NCBI RefSeq assembly: GCF_000612845.1
Contig: NZ_CCAT010000045.1
Location: forward strand, 1-64,000
DNA: 64,000 nt
Origin: Clostridium ihumii AP5
GTDB lineage: Bacteria; Bacillota; Clostridia; Clostridiales; Clostridiaceae
Direction: 5' to 3'
Of the stretch, positions 35,967 through 45,046 are shown in pieces. Position 1 is the stretch's first letter. The number at the start of each line of letters is the position of its first letter. A program made the translations under genes and the position numbers. The notes under the pieces were generated by a model that was given only the letters and a program-made list of their open reading frames with translations, was not told the DNA's origin and did no database searches.

Positions 35967-36110
35967 AAAAATACCACCCTACCTTAGTCTTTATTACTAT
36001 TTTATTCTGTGAATGTAGTTATAAACCCTCCATTAAAAGAAAATTTTTACCATTTAGAAATATTTAATATTTTGTTAAAAAGTATATTTTTACTATTTTT
36101 TTATTTTACA

Positions 36111-36140
36111 TTGACATTAAAACGACTTTCTTCATAATAT
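36111..36140 (+). promoter_or_regulatory. Promoter of the HslV-like gene
   Basis: TTGACA (36111-36116), 18-nt spacer, TAATAT (36135-36140), about 60 bases before the ATG at 36199. A perfect -35 box. Confidence 0.65.
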
Positions 36141-36198
36141 AAAACATAAAAGATTTTAATATATTAATAATAGAATTATAGGCTTAAGGGGTGATGTT

Positions 36199-37503
36199 AT
36201 GACCGCCGAAATAGCTATTATGAATAAACGAGCCATAGCTCTAGCTGCTGATAGTGCTGTTACTATAGGAGATAGAACAAAATTTTATAATACTGCAAAT
36301 AAACTATTTATGTTATCCAAATATGAACCTCTTGGTATCATGATTTACAATAATGCAGAGTTTATGGGAATTCCTTGGGATATAATAATAAAAAATTATC
36401 GTTGTCATCTTGGTGATTCAAAAAAAGATTACCTTATTGAATATGGAGATAACTTTATAAATAAATTGAAAGAAAATGAGTACAAATTTGAAACTTATGA
36501 AAAAAAATATTATATTCAAATGGTTTTGCCTTTAATAAATGAAATAAGCAAAAAAATTGAAGATGAATATTTTAATTTAGCAGAAAAACTTGATAGAAAG
36601 CTTAACCATGATGAAGTTTCAAAAATAGCTAATAATATTATAGATTTATATTTTGATAAAATATATAATGCTAAAGATTTAGATGATGTTCCTGAAAATC
36701 TAACTTGCAGCATAGAATCAACCTATTCCGACCTATGCAAAAAATACATTGGCGAGTTAGTTGGAACTGATATTATGGATAATGAACATTTAGATAAGCT
36801 TATTTCAACTTGCAACTTAATATTTCAAAAAGATATATTTTTAGGTAATTATACTGGTGTTGTTATATCTGGATTTGGAGATAAAGATAATTTTCCATCT
36901 CTTGTTTGTTATAAAATTTCTGGATTTATAAAAAACTTTTTAAAATATAAAGTTGATATTTATGAAAATGTAACACTAGAAATGGATCAATGTATAATTC
37001 CATTTGCTCAAGTTGATATAGTTAATACTTTTTTAAGAGGAATTAGTTTAGACTATTTAAATATAATACAAAACTCCTTCGACAAATATATATTAGGCTT
37101 TATAGATAATTTAGATAAAGACATATTAAAAGAAGATGATAAAAAATGTATTAAAACTGAATTAAATTTACGTTGGGAAAAAGTCTTAGATGATATAATG
37201 AAACATTCTCAAAAGGAATATTTAGTCCCTGTACTAAAAGCAATACGCTATCTTCCTATAGATGATTTATCTTCCATGGCTGAATCCCTAGTTAATTTAA
37301 CTTCATTTAAACGTCAGGTTGCAGTAGATGAGAAATCTTCTACTGTTGGTGGTCCCGTTGATGTTGCCGTTATATCTAAATGTGATGGATTCATTTGGAT
37401 AAAACGAAAACATTACTTTAAACCTGAATATAACTATCATTTTTTTCAAAATTATTATAAAAAAATGCCAGATAATTGCAAGGAGGAATATACTGATGAT
37501 TAA
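36199..37503 (+). CDS. Proteasome/HslV-like N-terminal nucleophile protein
   Basis: 434 residues. The first ~40 match the start of a proteasome beta or HslV subunit: MTAEIAI puts a Thr at position 2, free after Met removal; RAIALAADSAVTIG puts Asp at position 17 counted from that Thr (as in HslV), and NTANKLF puts Lys at position 34, near the catalytic Lys33. GIMIYNNAEFMG fits the next strand. HslV is about 175 residues, so this protein has a long alpha-helical insertion or C-terminal part ending in DGFIWIKRKHYF. No HslU-like ATPase is nearby. AAGGGGTGAT precedes the ATG. Function unknown; a self-compartmentalised or single-chain peptidase is the obvious guess. Confidence 0.6.
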   Translation: MTAEIAIMNKRAIALAADSAVTIGDRTKFYNTANKLFMLSKYEPLGIMIYNNAEFMGIPWDIIIKNYRCHLGDSKKDYLIEYGDNFINKLKENEYKFETYEKKYYIQMVLPLINEISKKIEDEYFNLAEKLDRKLNHDEVSKIANNIIDLYFDKIYNAKDLDDVPENLTCSIESTYSDLCKKYIGELVGTDIMDNEHLDKLISTCNLIFQKDIFLGNYTGVVISGFGDKDNFPSLVCYKISGFIKNFLKYKVDIYENVTLEMDQCIIPFAQVDIVNTFLRGISLDYLNIIQNSFDKYILGFIDNLDKDILKEDDKKCIKTELNLRWEKVLDDIMKHSQKEYLVPVLKAIRYLPIDDLSSMAESLVNLTSFKRQVAVDEKSSTVGGPVDVAVISKCDGFIWIKRKHYFKPEYNYHFFQNYYKKMPDNCKEEYTDD

Positions 37504-37636
37504 AAAATCTACTCAAGATTACTATTTAAGATATTTAAAAAAACTTTCTATGTTAAATAGAAAAAATGATAAACTCTTTATAAATGACTTTTCTAATAAA
37601 CCTAAAATAATTGATGAAATTATAAAAAAATACTAA
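37496..37636 (+). CDS. Small basic protein overlapping the HslV-like gene
   Basis: 46 residues (starts MIKKSTQDYYLRYLKKLS, ends DEIIKKY). Its ATG overlaps the last eight bases of the HslV-like gene, and AAGGAGG lies ideally upstream inside that gene, so it is probably really translated and coupled. Rich in Lys, Tyr and Ile, probably helical. Followed by a strong terminator, so the two genes form an operon. No family recognised. Confidence 0.65.
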   Translation: MIKKSTQDYYLRYLKKLSMLNRKNDKLFINDFSNKPKIIDEIIKKY

Positions 37637-37647
37637 TATAAAAATTG

Positions 37648-37690
37648 GCTATATAAGAATTAATTTTTACAAATTTATTCTTATATAGCC
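37648..37690 (+). terminator. Terminator of the HslV-like operon
   Basis: GGCTATATAAGAAT pairs with ATTCTTATATAGCC and is followed by TTTTC. Confidence 0.85.
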
Positions 37691-37695
37691 TTTTC

Positions 37696-38011
37696 TATAG
37701 GTTACAAGCTGAAATTTAAAGTAATCTTTTTATCAAATGATTCTTTTAAGCTTATAGTTTATTCTGCTATCATGGTTAAAACCAATTAAGAACTAAGAGT
37801 GAAAAGTGAATAGTTATGGTGAATATTACTCGCTTCACTTTTAATATTTAAAATAGAAATACCTAAAAACTACGTTTTTATATTGTGTTTAAATAATTTG
37901 CTTTGCAAATCATTATAAAAATTGATTTTAAAAAACTGAGACTTCAGTTTTATCCTTCATTGTTAATTGTTCATCGTTAATTGTTAATTTTGTATAACAC
38001 TTTAATTGCTT
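37696..38011 (+). repeat. Dispersed MITE-like repeat, copy G (3' truncated)
   Basis: Starts TATAGGTTACAAGCTG and contains AATTAAGAACTAAGAGTG, CTCGCTTCACTTTTAATAT, ACTACGTTTTTATATTGTG and CTTCAGTTTTATCCTTCATTG. The right end is missing or diverged after GTATAACACTTTAA. Confidence 0.75.
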
Positions 38012-38041
38012 TTATATATTTAAATATTTTAAATTCATTCA

Positions 38042-38251
38042 TTAACCAATAAAATAATAAGATATTATACATAGTATAATAAATATAAATAAAACTATAA
38101 CATTAAAAATTAAAAAAATTGAATTTAAAGTTATTAAGATTTTTCTAGTTTTATTTAAAGTTGTATGTTTAAATATTAAATAAAATACTATCATACTAGC
38201 TATTATAAAAAATATACATAGTACAAATAAGATAATTGTATCTATATACAT
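38042..38251 (-). CDS. Small two-helix membrane protein
   Basis: 69-70 residues with two hydrophobic helices (about 6-28 and 42-66) separated by a basic KHTTLNKTRK loop. AAGGGGTGAT lies very close to the start, so the exact start (ATG 38251 or GTG 38254) is unsure. It lies between a repeat and a lipoprotein gene. No family recognised. Confidence 0.45.
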   Translation of the reverse strand: MYIDTIILFVLCIFFIIASMIVFYLIFKHTTLNKTRKILITLNSIFLIFNVIVLFIFIILCIISYYFIG

Positions 38252-38303
38252 CACCCCTTATTCTAATATCAGGTTTAAATTTAATATTTTAGTTTATACA
38301 CAT

Positions 38304-39002
38304 TTATATAACCTTTTTAAGTTCTAAGAAAACTCCAGGTAAATGTATAAATAGTCTATTATCATCTTTTACTAATGATAAAACACTATTTCCATTTTCA
38401 TCTGTAATCTGAATTTGGTTAACAGTATTTCCATTTAATCCAACTACATCATTAGAAAGTTTATATCCATTTAAATATTCTTCTACACTCATTTGATTTT
38501 CCTTATAAATTGGATTTTTTAAAACTTTCATTTCATTAGCACGTTTTTCTTGAAAATAATTAGCATTTTCATTAGTAAATTCCACTGTTTTACCTATAAA
38601 AGCTTTAACATCATCTTCGCTATATATTCCAATTCCAGCAAAAATATATTTATCAATTTGCCATTTTCCCATATAATTTTTTTCATTTTCTTTTTTTATA
38701 TCATTATTTTCGTTAGAAGTTACTTCATTTGAATTTGTATTATCAATTTTTTCATCATTGGAATCTTTTTTCTGTTCTTCATTTTCCTTATTATCACTTG
38801 CTTCAATAGTATTTTTACTATCTTTTTGTTTATTATTTAAAGAATTTTTTTCCTTATTATTTTCTTTTATTTTCTTACTTTCAGTAACATTATTTTTTTC
38901 CTTATTAGTTTTTATACCATTTTTATTGCTATTATCCTTGCTACATCCAACAAAAACAAGCATAAAACTTAAGCATAAAATTAAAATTAATTGTTTTTTC
39001 AT
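38304..39002 (-). CDS. Lipoprotein with Lys/Asn-rich linker
   Basis: 232 residues. Signal peptide with VFVGC (Cys20). Residues ~22-110 are a low-complexity Lys/Asn/Glu/Ser spacer that would carry the C-terminal domain away from the membrane. The C-terminal ~120 residues start MGKWQIDKYIFAGIGIYSEDD and resemble small lipocalin-like surface domains. GAGGTG precedes the ATG. Function unknown. Confidence 0.65.
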   Translation of the reverse strand: MKKQLILILCLSFMLVFVGCSKDNSNKNGIKTNKEKNNVTESKKIKENNKEKNSLNNKQKDSKNTIEASDNKENEEQKKDSNDEKIDNTNSNEVTSNENNDIKKENEKNYMGKWQIDKYIFAGIGIYSEDDVKAFIGKTVEFTNENANYFQEKRANEMKVLKNPIYKENQMSVEEYLNGYKLSNDVVGLNGNTVNQIQITDENGNSVLSLVKDDNRLFIHLPGVFLELKKVI

Positions 39003-39093
39003 AAATACACCTCATACCATTTCTTTATATTTATTTCATATTTTCCATTTTATATTGTATCAAAATTATTATAGAAATGCTATGAAAGCCTAT

Positions 39094-39212
39094 TATAGGG
39101 TTCCAAGCTGAAATTTTTATGAATAACGTTTTAAATAATTCCTGTTTCTTGGAATAACATTATTCTCATTTGATATTTGAATAATTTCATTTTTCAACTT
39201 ATATTCCTATAA
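39094..39212 (+). repeat. Short MITE-like element
   Basis: 118 bp from TATAGGGTTCCAAGCTG to TTCAACTTATATTCCTATA, with core GAATAACGTTTTAAATAATTCCTG shared in part with 41,340 and 54,785. A second small member of the repeat family. Confidence 0.65.
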
Positions 39213-39217
39213 AATAT

Positions 39218-39257
39218 AAAACAAGCTTTATTATTAAATCTAATAAAGCTTGTTTTA
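39218..39257 (-). terminator. hcp terminator
   Basis: AAAACAAGCTTTATTA pairs with TAATAAAGCTTGTTTT about 30 bases past the hcp stop. Confidence 0.85.
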
Positions 39258-39288
39258 TTGATTATAAAAATTATTTTTTAATTTTTAA

Positions 39289-40932
39289 TTATTCTCCTAA
39301 GAAGATTTTCATATCTTCATCTACAGTTGTTATTCCTGCTATTCCAAAAGTTTCAATTAAAACGTTAGCAACATTTGGTGATAAGAATGCTGGAAGTGTT
39401 GGTCCTAAATGAATATTCTTAACTCCTAAATGTAATAATGCTAATAATACAATAACAGCTTTTTGCTCATACCATGCAATGTTATAGCATATTGGTAATT
39501 CATTTATATCATTTAACTCGAATACCTCTTTTAATTTTAATGCAATTAATGCAAGTGAATATGAATCGTTACATTGTCCTGCATCTAAAACTCTAGGTAT
39601 TCCATTTATATCTCCAAGATTTAATTTATTATATTTATATTTTGCACATCCAGCAGTTAAAATTACTGTATCTTTTGGTAATCTCTCTGCAAACTCTGTA
39701 TAGTAATTTCTTGATTTAGCTCTTCCATCACAACCTGCCATTACAAAGAATTTTTTAATTGCTCCAGTTTTTACAGCTTCTACAACTTTATCTGCTAAAC
39801 TAAATACTTGCTCATGTGCAAATCCACCTATTATTTCACCATTTTCTATTTCTGTTGGTGCTTTACATCTTTTTGCATGTTCAATAATTTCGCTAAAATC
39901 TTTAACTCCATTTTTATCTGCTTTAATATGTTTTAAATCTTCATGACCTACAACACCAGTTGTGTAAACTCTATCTTTGTAAGACTCTTTTGGCATTACT
40001 AAGCAATTTGTTGTCATTAATATAGGTCCATTAAACTTTTCAAACTCTTCATCTTGTTTCCACCATGCATTTCCATAGTTACCAACTAAGTTTGAGTATT
40101 TCTTTAATTTTGGATAGTAATGTGCTGGTAACATTTCACTATGTGTATACACATCTACTCCTGTGCCCTCTGTTTGCTTTAATAATGCTTCTATATCTTT
40201 TAAATCATGTCCACTAATTAATATTCCTGGGTTAGATTTAACTCCAATATTTACTTTTGTAACTTCTGGATTACCATAGCTTTCAGTATTTGCTTTATCT
40301 AATAAAGCCATACCATCAACGCCAAACTTTCCAGTTTCTAATGTAATTCCAATAAGTTCATCTATTGTTAAATCATCATTTACAGTAGATGCTAAAGCTC
40401 TGTCCATAAATCTACTTATTTCATCATTATCATATCCTAAATGATTAGCATGCTTCATATAAGCACATAACCCCTTAATACCATAAGTAATCATCTCTCT
40501 TAAAGATCTTATATCTTCATTTTCAGTTGATAAAACGCCTACTTTTTCTGACTTTGCCATCATTTCAGTTTCATCTTCACTATACCAAATTGCAGCTTCA
40601 GCTAAATTTTCTAAATCACCGTTATTTGATTTAACCTTTTCCTTTAATCCTTCTCTTAATCTTAATCCTTCTGATACTTTATTAATAAAGAATTTCTTAT
40701 CCCAATTTGCATTAGTTATAGTTGCAAATAATGACTCTATTATAAACTTGTCTACTTCTTTATCATTAACATTAACAGCATTTGCTCTTTCATTAACTAC
40801 TGCTATTCCCTTAACTACATAAACTAATAAATCTTGTAACTTAGCTAATGTATCATCCTTTCCACAAACTCCTTTTATAGTACAACCCTTACATCCTGCT
40901 GTTTCTTGACATTGATAACAAAACATACTCAT
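39289..40932 (-). CDS. hcp: Hydroxylamine reductase (hybrid cluster protein)
   Basis: 547 residues. The N-terminal [20 protein letters not shown] gives the Cys pattern for the first iron-sulfur cluster, and later Cys in [26 protein letters not shown] and DAGQCND bind the hybrid Fe-S-O cluster. The family reduces hydroxylamine and nitric oxide in anaerobes and protects against nitrosative stress. AGGAGG precedes the ATG. No hcr partner nearby. Palindromes in the upstream gap could be operator sites. Confidence 0.96.
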   Translation of the reverse strand: MSMFCYQCQETAGCKGCTIKGVCGKDDTLAKLQDLLVYVVKGIAVVNERANAVNVNDKEVDKFIIESLFATITNANWDKKFFINKVSEGLRLREGLKEKVKSNNGDLENLAEAAIWYSEDETEMMAKSEKVGVLSTENEDIRSLREMITYGIKGLCAYMKHANHLGYDNDEISRFMDRALASTVNDDLTIDELIGITLETGKFGVDGMALLDKANTESYGNPEVTKVNIGVKSNPGILISGHDLKDIEALLKQTEGTGVDVYTHSEMLPAHYYPKLKKYSNLVGNYGNAWWKQDEEFEKFNGPILMTTNCLVMPKESYKDRVYTTGVVGHEDLKHIKADKNGVKDFSEIIEHAKRCKAPTEIENGEIIGGFAHEQVFSLADKVVEAVKTGAIKKFFVMAGCDGRAKSRNYYTEFAERLPKDTVILTAGCAKYKYNKLNLGDINGIPRVLDAGQCNDSYSLALIALKLKEVFELNDINELPICYNIAWYEQKAVIVLLALLHLGVKNIHLGPTLPAFLSPNVANVLIETFGIAGITTVDEDMKIFLGE

Positions 40933-40997
40933 AACTTACTTCCTCCTAATAATATATAATTAATTGTTCATTAACTTAATAAATTTTCTTTTTAAAA

Positions 40998-41075
40998 TAT
41001 TTCCGTGGAAATACTGAATCACTTCATGAACTTATTATAAATTAACGTATATATTATTTCGGTAACGTAAGTTAC
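40998..41075 (-). promoter_or_regulatory. Candidate operators upstream of hcp
   Basis: Two palindromes lie 65-145 bases before hcp: TATTTCC-GT-GGAAATA (40998-41013) and GTAAC-GTAA-GTTAC (41062-41075). The second has the look of a CRP/FNR-type site, the family to which HcpR regulators belong. No experiment or search backs this. Confidence 0.4.
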
Positions 41076-41380
41076 TATTAATTATTTATTTCAATTTATT
41101 AGTTAAATGAATTTTTCCCCATAATTACTTCTTAAATATTTTTCAAATTATTTTTTAATTATCTAAAGAAAATAATCTTTAATTCAAATTTATTTCTTCA
41201 ATTGCAATTATATTCTTTTCAAAAACATTGTCTATTTAAAATTTCTTGCTTATTAAATTTACTCTTAATTTAATTTACTAATAGCCGTTTAATATTGGAA
41301 ATAAAATAGCAAATTAATTAGAGTTTCTTTGAAATTTTTATAAATAACGATTTAAATAATTCCTGTTTTTTTACTAACAT
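41076..41380. other. Intergenic, nothing certain
   Basis: AT-rich sequence between the hcp promoter region and repeat copy H. A fragment around 41,320-41,380 (GAGTTTCTTTGAAATTTTTA, AACGATTTAAATAATTCCTG) matches the small repeat elements. Confidence 0.4.
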
Positions 41381-41699
41381 TATTCATGTTTCAGTTGAGA
41401 AAAAGTAATTTGAAGTGTTATACAAAATTAACAATGAAGGATAAAACTGGAGTATCAATTTTTTAAATCAAATTTTATGATAATTTGATTAGCAAATTAG
41501 TTAAAACATATAAAAAAAACTAGTTTTTTTATATTTCTATTTTTAGATATTAAAAGCGAAGCGAGTAATATTCACCATAACTATTCACTTTTCACTCTTA
41601 GTTCTTAGTTGGTTTCACCCATGATATCAGAATAAACTGTAAGCTAAATACTATCATTTGAGAAATACATTACTTTAAATTTGAACTTGGAACCCTATA
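41381..41699 (-). repeat. Dispersed MITE-like repeat, copy H
   Basis: Inverted copy from TTCATGTTTCAGTTGAGAAA to TTGAACTTGGAACCCTATA. Carries AACAATGAAGGATAAAACTG, CACTTTTCACTCTTAGTTC and CATGATATCAGAATAAACTG. Confidence 0.85.
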
Positions 41700-41857
41700 T
41701 TACAAAATAAAGTTAAGTATCTTTTAAATTTATGTACTTTTTACATGTAATTGTAAACTTTTTGAAAATTCCCATTTTCATTTTGTTGTTTTTTGCTTTT
41801 TTTACCTATATAGAGATTGAAGCAGTAGCTTTTAAATTACTTTTAGGGGGTTTTATT

Positions 41858-42934
41858 ATGTTTTCAATTTCAAACATTAATCAAGTTTATTGCAAAGAGA
41901 TGGGATTGTCACTAGATGACTTACTTATTTTAGATTATTTTAAAAAGGGAATTGATAATGATGAGTTTATTTGTAAGGTTATTGATAATGAAAAATACTA
42001 TTGGCTAAATTATAGTGATGTTATAAATACATTTCCTATACTTAATATAAAAAAGGATACACTTTATAGAAAACTAAAAAAACTTTGCAAAGCTAACATT
42101 CTAAAACATAAAACTTTAAAATCTGGAGGTACATACTCCTTTTATGCCTTGAGCAATGAATTTCATAATATTTTTATAAATGTTAAAGAAAAAACTAAAA
42201 CAGAATGTAGCCCAAAAACTGCTACATCTAATTGTGATGCTAAAAATTCTAAAGAAAAAGACTTTAAAAATATCCTAAATGCTATTCTTACGTCTAAAAC
42301 AACTAGCCCAATTGACGACTTTTCTGTATTGGATTTATTTTCATATGATGATGAAAACACATCCATAGGTATAGATTTTTTATCCAAAGCTAAGGATTTT
42401 TTCACGTCCCTCCTTGGATTAAAGTCCTTAGCTAAATATATATTTAATATATTAAATAAAATAACTTCGTTATTTTATAATTTATCTAAATCTAAAGATT
42501 TAGATATTAACTCTATAAATAGAGTTAATAATAATAACAACTTAAATACTAATAATTGTAATTTAGATATGGATTTTAATTACAATACCTCTAAGGATTT
42601 AAATACTGATACTTGTGAAAATGAACTTTATAGTTATTATAATGATTGTGGTTTTTCTCCTTTAACTAATGTTACTAAATCTATAATTGACTCACTATCA
42701 AAAAACTATGGTGATGAAACTTTGAAAAATGCCATGACTGAAGCTGTTAAGAATAATGTTTTAAACCTTAACTACGTAGAAGGCATTCTTAAAAACTGGA
42801 AAAACAAAACACAAAAACCTACTATAGATAACTTTGAAAATAAATTATACAAAAAGGAAAAAGACAGCTTCAATAACTTTGAACAACGAAAATATGACTT
42901 TGAACAACTTGAAAAAGACCTTTTAGGTTGGTAG
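41858..42934 (+). CDS. DnaD-domain replication-type protein
   Basis: 358 residues from the ATG at 41858 (AGGGGG nine bases upstream); the longer frame would add a hydrophobic run without a binding site. N-terminal ~110 residues look like a winged helix (LSLDDLLILDYFKKG, IKKDTLYRKLKKLCKANILK). A long Asn/Asp/Ser-rich linker follows. The C-terminal part, with YYNDCGFSPLTNVTKSIID and NNVLNLNYVEGILKNW, is a phage-type DnaD domain that recruits helicase loaders. Such two-domain proteins are usual in prophages and plasmids, but no other phage gene is near. It may be a domesticated or leftover gene. Shares a terminator with bioA. Confidence 0.75.
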   Translation: MFSISNINQVYCKEMGLSLDDLLILDYFKKGIDNDEFICKVIDNEKYYWLNYSDVINTFPILNIKKDTLYRKLKKLCKANILKHKTLKSGGTYSFYALSNEFHNIFINVKEKTKTECSPKTATSNCDAKNSKEKDFKNILNAILTSKTTSPIDDFSVLDLFSYDDENTSIGIDFLSKAKDFFTSLLGLKSLAKYIFNILNKITSLFYNLSKSKDLDINSINRVNNNNNLNTNNCNLDMDFNYNTSKDLNTDTCENELYSYYNDCGFSPLTNVTKSIIDSLSKNYGDETLKNAMTEAVKNNVLNLNYVEGILKNWKNKTQKPTIDNFENKLYKKEKDSFNNFEQRKYDFEQLEKDLLGW

Positions 42935-42940
42935 AAAACA

Positions 42941-42975
42941 AGGGTTCATCTAATTTTAAAACTAAATGAACCCTA
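42941..42975. terminator. Bidirectional terminator DnaD-protein / bioA
   Basis: AGGGTTCATCTAATTTT and its near complement ending ATGAACCCT lie between two convergent genes. Confidence 0.8.
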
Positions 42976-42979
42976 AAAA

Positions 42980-44332
42980 TTATTTATTATTACTAAAGTA
43001 TTCTTCTATACATTCTCTTGCAGTATCTACAACTATGTCTATTTCTTCTTTTGTTATTATGTATGGTGGCATAAAATATATAACATTTCCAAGTGGTCTT
43101 AGAAGCACGCCTTTTTTTAGTGCAAGCTGATAAATTTTATATCCTATTCTATCTTGCCATGGGAAAGCTTCTTTAGTTTCTTTATTTTTAACAAGTTCTA
43201 TAGCACCAATCATTCCAAGTTGTCTATAGTCACCTACATATTCTATATCTAACAATGTGCTTTCTATTTTTTCTTTTAAATACTTAGATTTTTTATCTAT
43301 TGTATCTAAAATATTTTCTTCTTCAAATATCTTTAAAGTTTCTACTGCTACAGCACAACCTAATGGATTTCCTGAATAACTATGGCTATGTAAAAATGCT
43401 TTCATTGTTTCATAATCATCATAAAAAGCATCATATATTTTATCTGCAGTTAAAACTAATGACATTGGCATATATCCTGCTGTAAGACCTTTTGATACAG
43501 TCATTATATCTGGTGAAATACCTGCATGTTCACAGGCAAACATTTTTCCAGTTCGTCCAAAACCAACTGCAATTTCATCAGCAATTAAATTTATATCATA
43601 TTCATCACATAACTTTTTTAACTTTTTCAAATAATTTGGTGAATACATCTTCATGCCAGCAGCACCTTGAATCATTGGCTCTATTATTACAGCTGTAATT
43701 TCTTCATGGTTTTCTTTAATAGCTTTTTCCATACTTTCAAAACATTCAGCATTACAAGTTTCTCTATTTTTATTGTATGGACACCTGTAACAATCTGGTC
43801 CATTAACTTTTATTGTCTCTATTAATAATGGCTTGTACATAGAACTAAATAAATCAACACCACCAACTGATAATGCTCCCATAGTTTCACCATGATATGC
43901 ATCACTAATTGCTATAAACTTAGTCTTTTTCTTTTTACCAACTTGCATATGATATTGAAAACTTAACTTTAATGCTATTTCCACTGCTGATGAACCATTG
44001 TCACCAAACAAAACCTTTTTCATTCCCTTTGGTGCAACTTTTATAATTCTCTCACATAATTCTATTGCTTTTTCGTGGCTAAACCCTGCAAAAATAACAT
44101 GTTCAAGTGTACTAGCTTGATTATATAATGCTTTATTTATTCTATCATTACTATGTCCAAATAAATTTACCCACCATGATGAAACAGCATCTATATACTT
44201 ATTTCCATCTACATCTTCTAAGTAAACACCTTTTCCATTTTTTATAACAATAGGTGGCAATTTTTCATAGTCCTTCATTTGAGAACATGGATGCCATATA
44301 TATTCTAAATCTTTCTTTTGTAATTCATTCAT
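42980..44332 (-). CDS. bioA: Adenosylmethionine-8-amino-7-oxononanoate aminotransferase
   Basis: 450 residues from the ATG at 44332 (AGGAG eight bases upstream). Class III aminotransferase making diaminopelargonic acid in biotin synthesis. SSWWVNLFGHS is the substrate-side Trp motif of BioA, IIADEIAVGFGRTG the PLP Asp region and SKGLTAGYMPMS holds the PLP lysine. A Cys-rich insertion CYRCPYNKNRETCNAEC is present, as in other clostridial BioA. Last gene of bioB-bioD-bioA. Confidence 0.94.
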   Translation of the reverse strand: MNELQKKDLEYIWHPCSQMKDYEKLPPIVIKNGKGVYLEDVDGNKYIDAVSSWWVNLFGHSNDRINKALYNQASTLEHVIFAGFSHEKAIELCERIIKVAPKGMKKVLFGDNGSSAVEIALKLSFQYHMQVGKKKKTKFIAISDAYHGETMGALSVGGVDLFSSMYKPLLIETIKVNGPDCYRCPYNKNRETCNAECFESMEKAIKENHEEITAVIIEPMIQGAAGMKMYSPNYLKKLKKLCDEYDINLIADEIAVGFGRTGKMFACEHAGISPDIMTVSKGLTAGYMPMSLVLTADKIYDAFYDDYETMKAFLHSHSYSGNPLGCAVAVETLKIFEEENILDTIDKKSKYLKEKIESTLLDIEYVGDYRQLGMIGAIELVKNKETKEAFPWQDRIGYKIYQLALKKGVLLRPLGNVIYFMPPYIITKEEIDIVVDTARECIEEYFSNNK

Positions 44333-44343
44333 ATTATTCACTC

Positions 44344-45030
44344 CTAAAAAAACTTTTCTATATCTTGTTTTTGAATTTTATCAAAATATACTTTTATATC
44401 ATCTATATCTAAACTTTCTAATTTATCTACAACTAGATAATTATCTATTTTGCTATTTTTTAATATGATTTTTATATTATCATCTTCATAAAAATTATTT
44501 GAATATCCATTAAACACAATACCATTGATTTTTATATTTTTAGATTTTAAATATTCTATAGTAAGTAATGTATGATTAATTGAACCTACTTTTGTACTTG
44601 CAACTACCACAACTGAAATATTTAAATCTCTTATTAAATCACACATATAATATTCATCTCTAATTATTGGAACTATACACCCTCCAGCCCCTTCAACTAC
44701 TACATAATCATATTTATTTTTCAACTTACCATATTCTTTAATAATTTTTTCTTTACATATTTTTACATCGTCCATTTCAGCTGCTAAATGTGGTGATACA
44801 GCTTCACCTAACGCATAAGTGTTCATATCTTTTTTCTTTTCATCATTAAATTTACAAAGTTTATTTACAAACTCTACATCACAAATATAAAACTTACCAT
44901 TTTCCATACACCCACTTTGTACAGGCTTGTAAGAAATTACATTAGAATCCTTTAACTTATATGTAAATAATCCATTTATAAAAGTCTTTCCAACATCAGT
45001 ATCAGTTCCAACAATAAATAATGATTTCAT
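44344..45030 (-). CDS. bioD: Dethiobiotin synthetase
   Basis: 228 residues. GTDTDVGKTFINGL is the BioD P-loop, YKPVQSGC the diaminopelargonate site and VVVEGAGGCIVPI the conserved core. Closes the ureido ring using CO2 and ATP. 16 bases after bioB in the operon and 11 before bioA. Confidence 0.94.
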   Translation of the reverse strand: MKSLFIVGTDTDVGKTFINGLFTYKLKDSNVISYKPVQSGCMENGKFYICDVEFVNKLCKFNDEKKKDMNTYALGEAVSPHLAAEMDDVKICKEKIIKEYGKLKNKYDYVVVEGAGGCIVPIIRDEYYMCDLIRDLNISVVVVASTKVGSINHTLLTIEYLKSKNIKINGIVFNGYSNNFYEDDNIKIILKNSKIDNYLVVDKLESLDIDDIKVYFDKIQKQDIEKFF

Positions 45031-45046
45031 TTAAACACTTCCTAAT

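Noticed and set aside
36199-37503. True HslV protease subunit
   Set aside because: Too long by about 260 residues, no HslU nearby and similarity limited to the N-terminal region, so I only call it HslV/proteasome-like.
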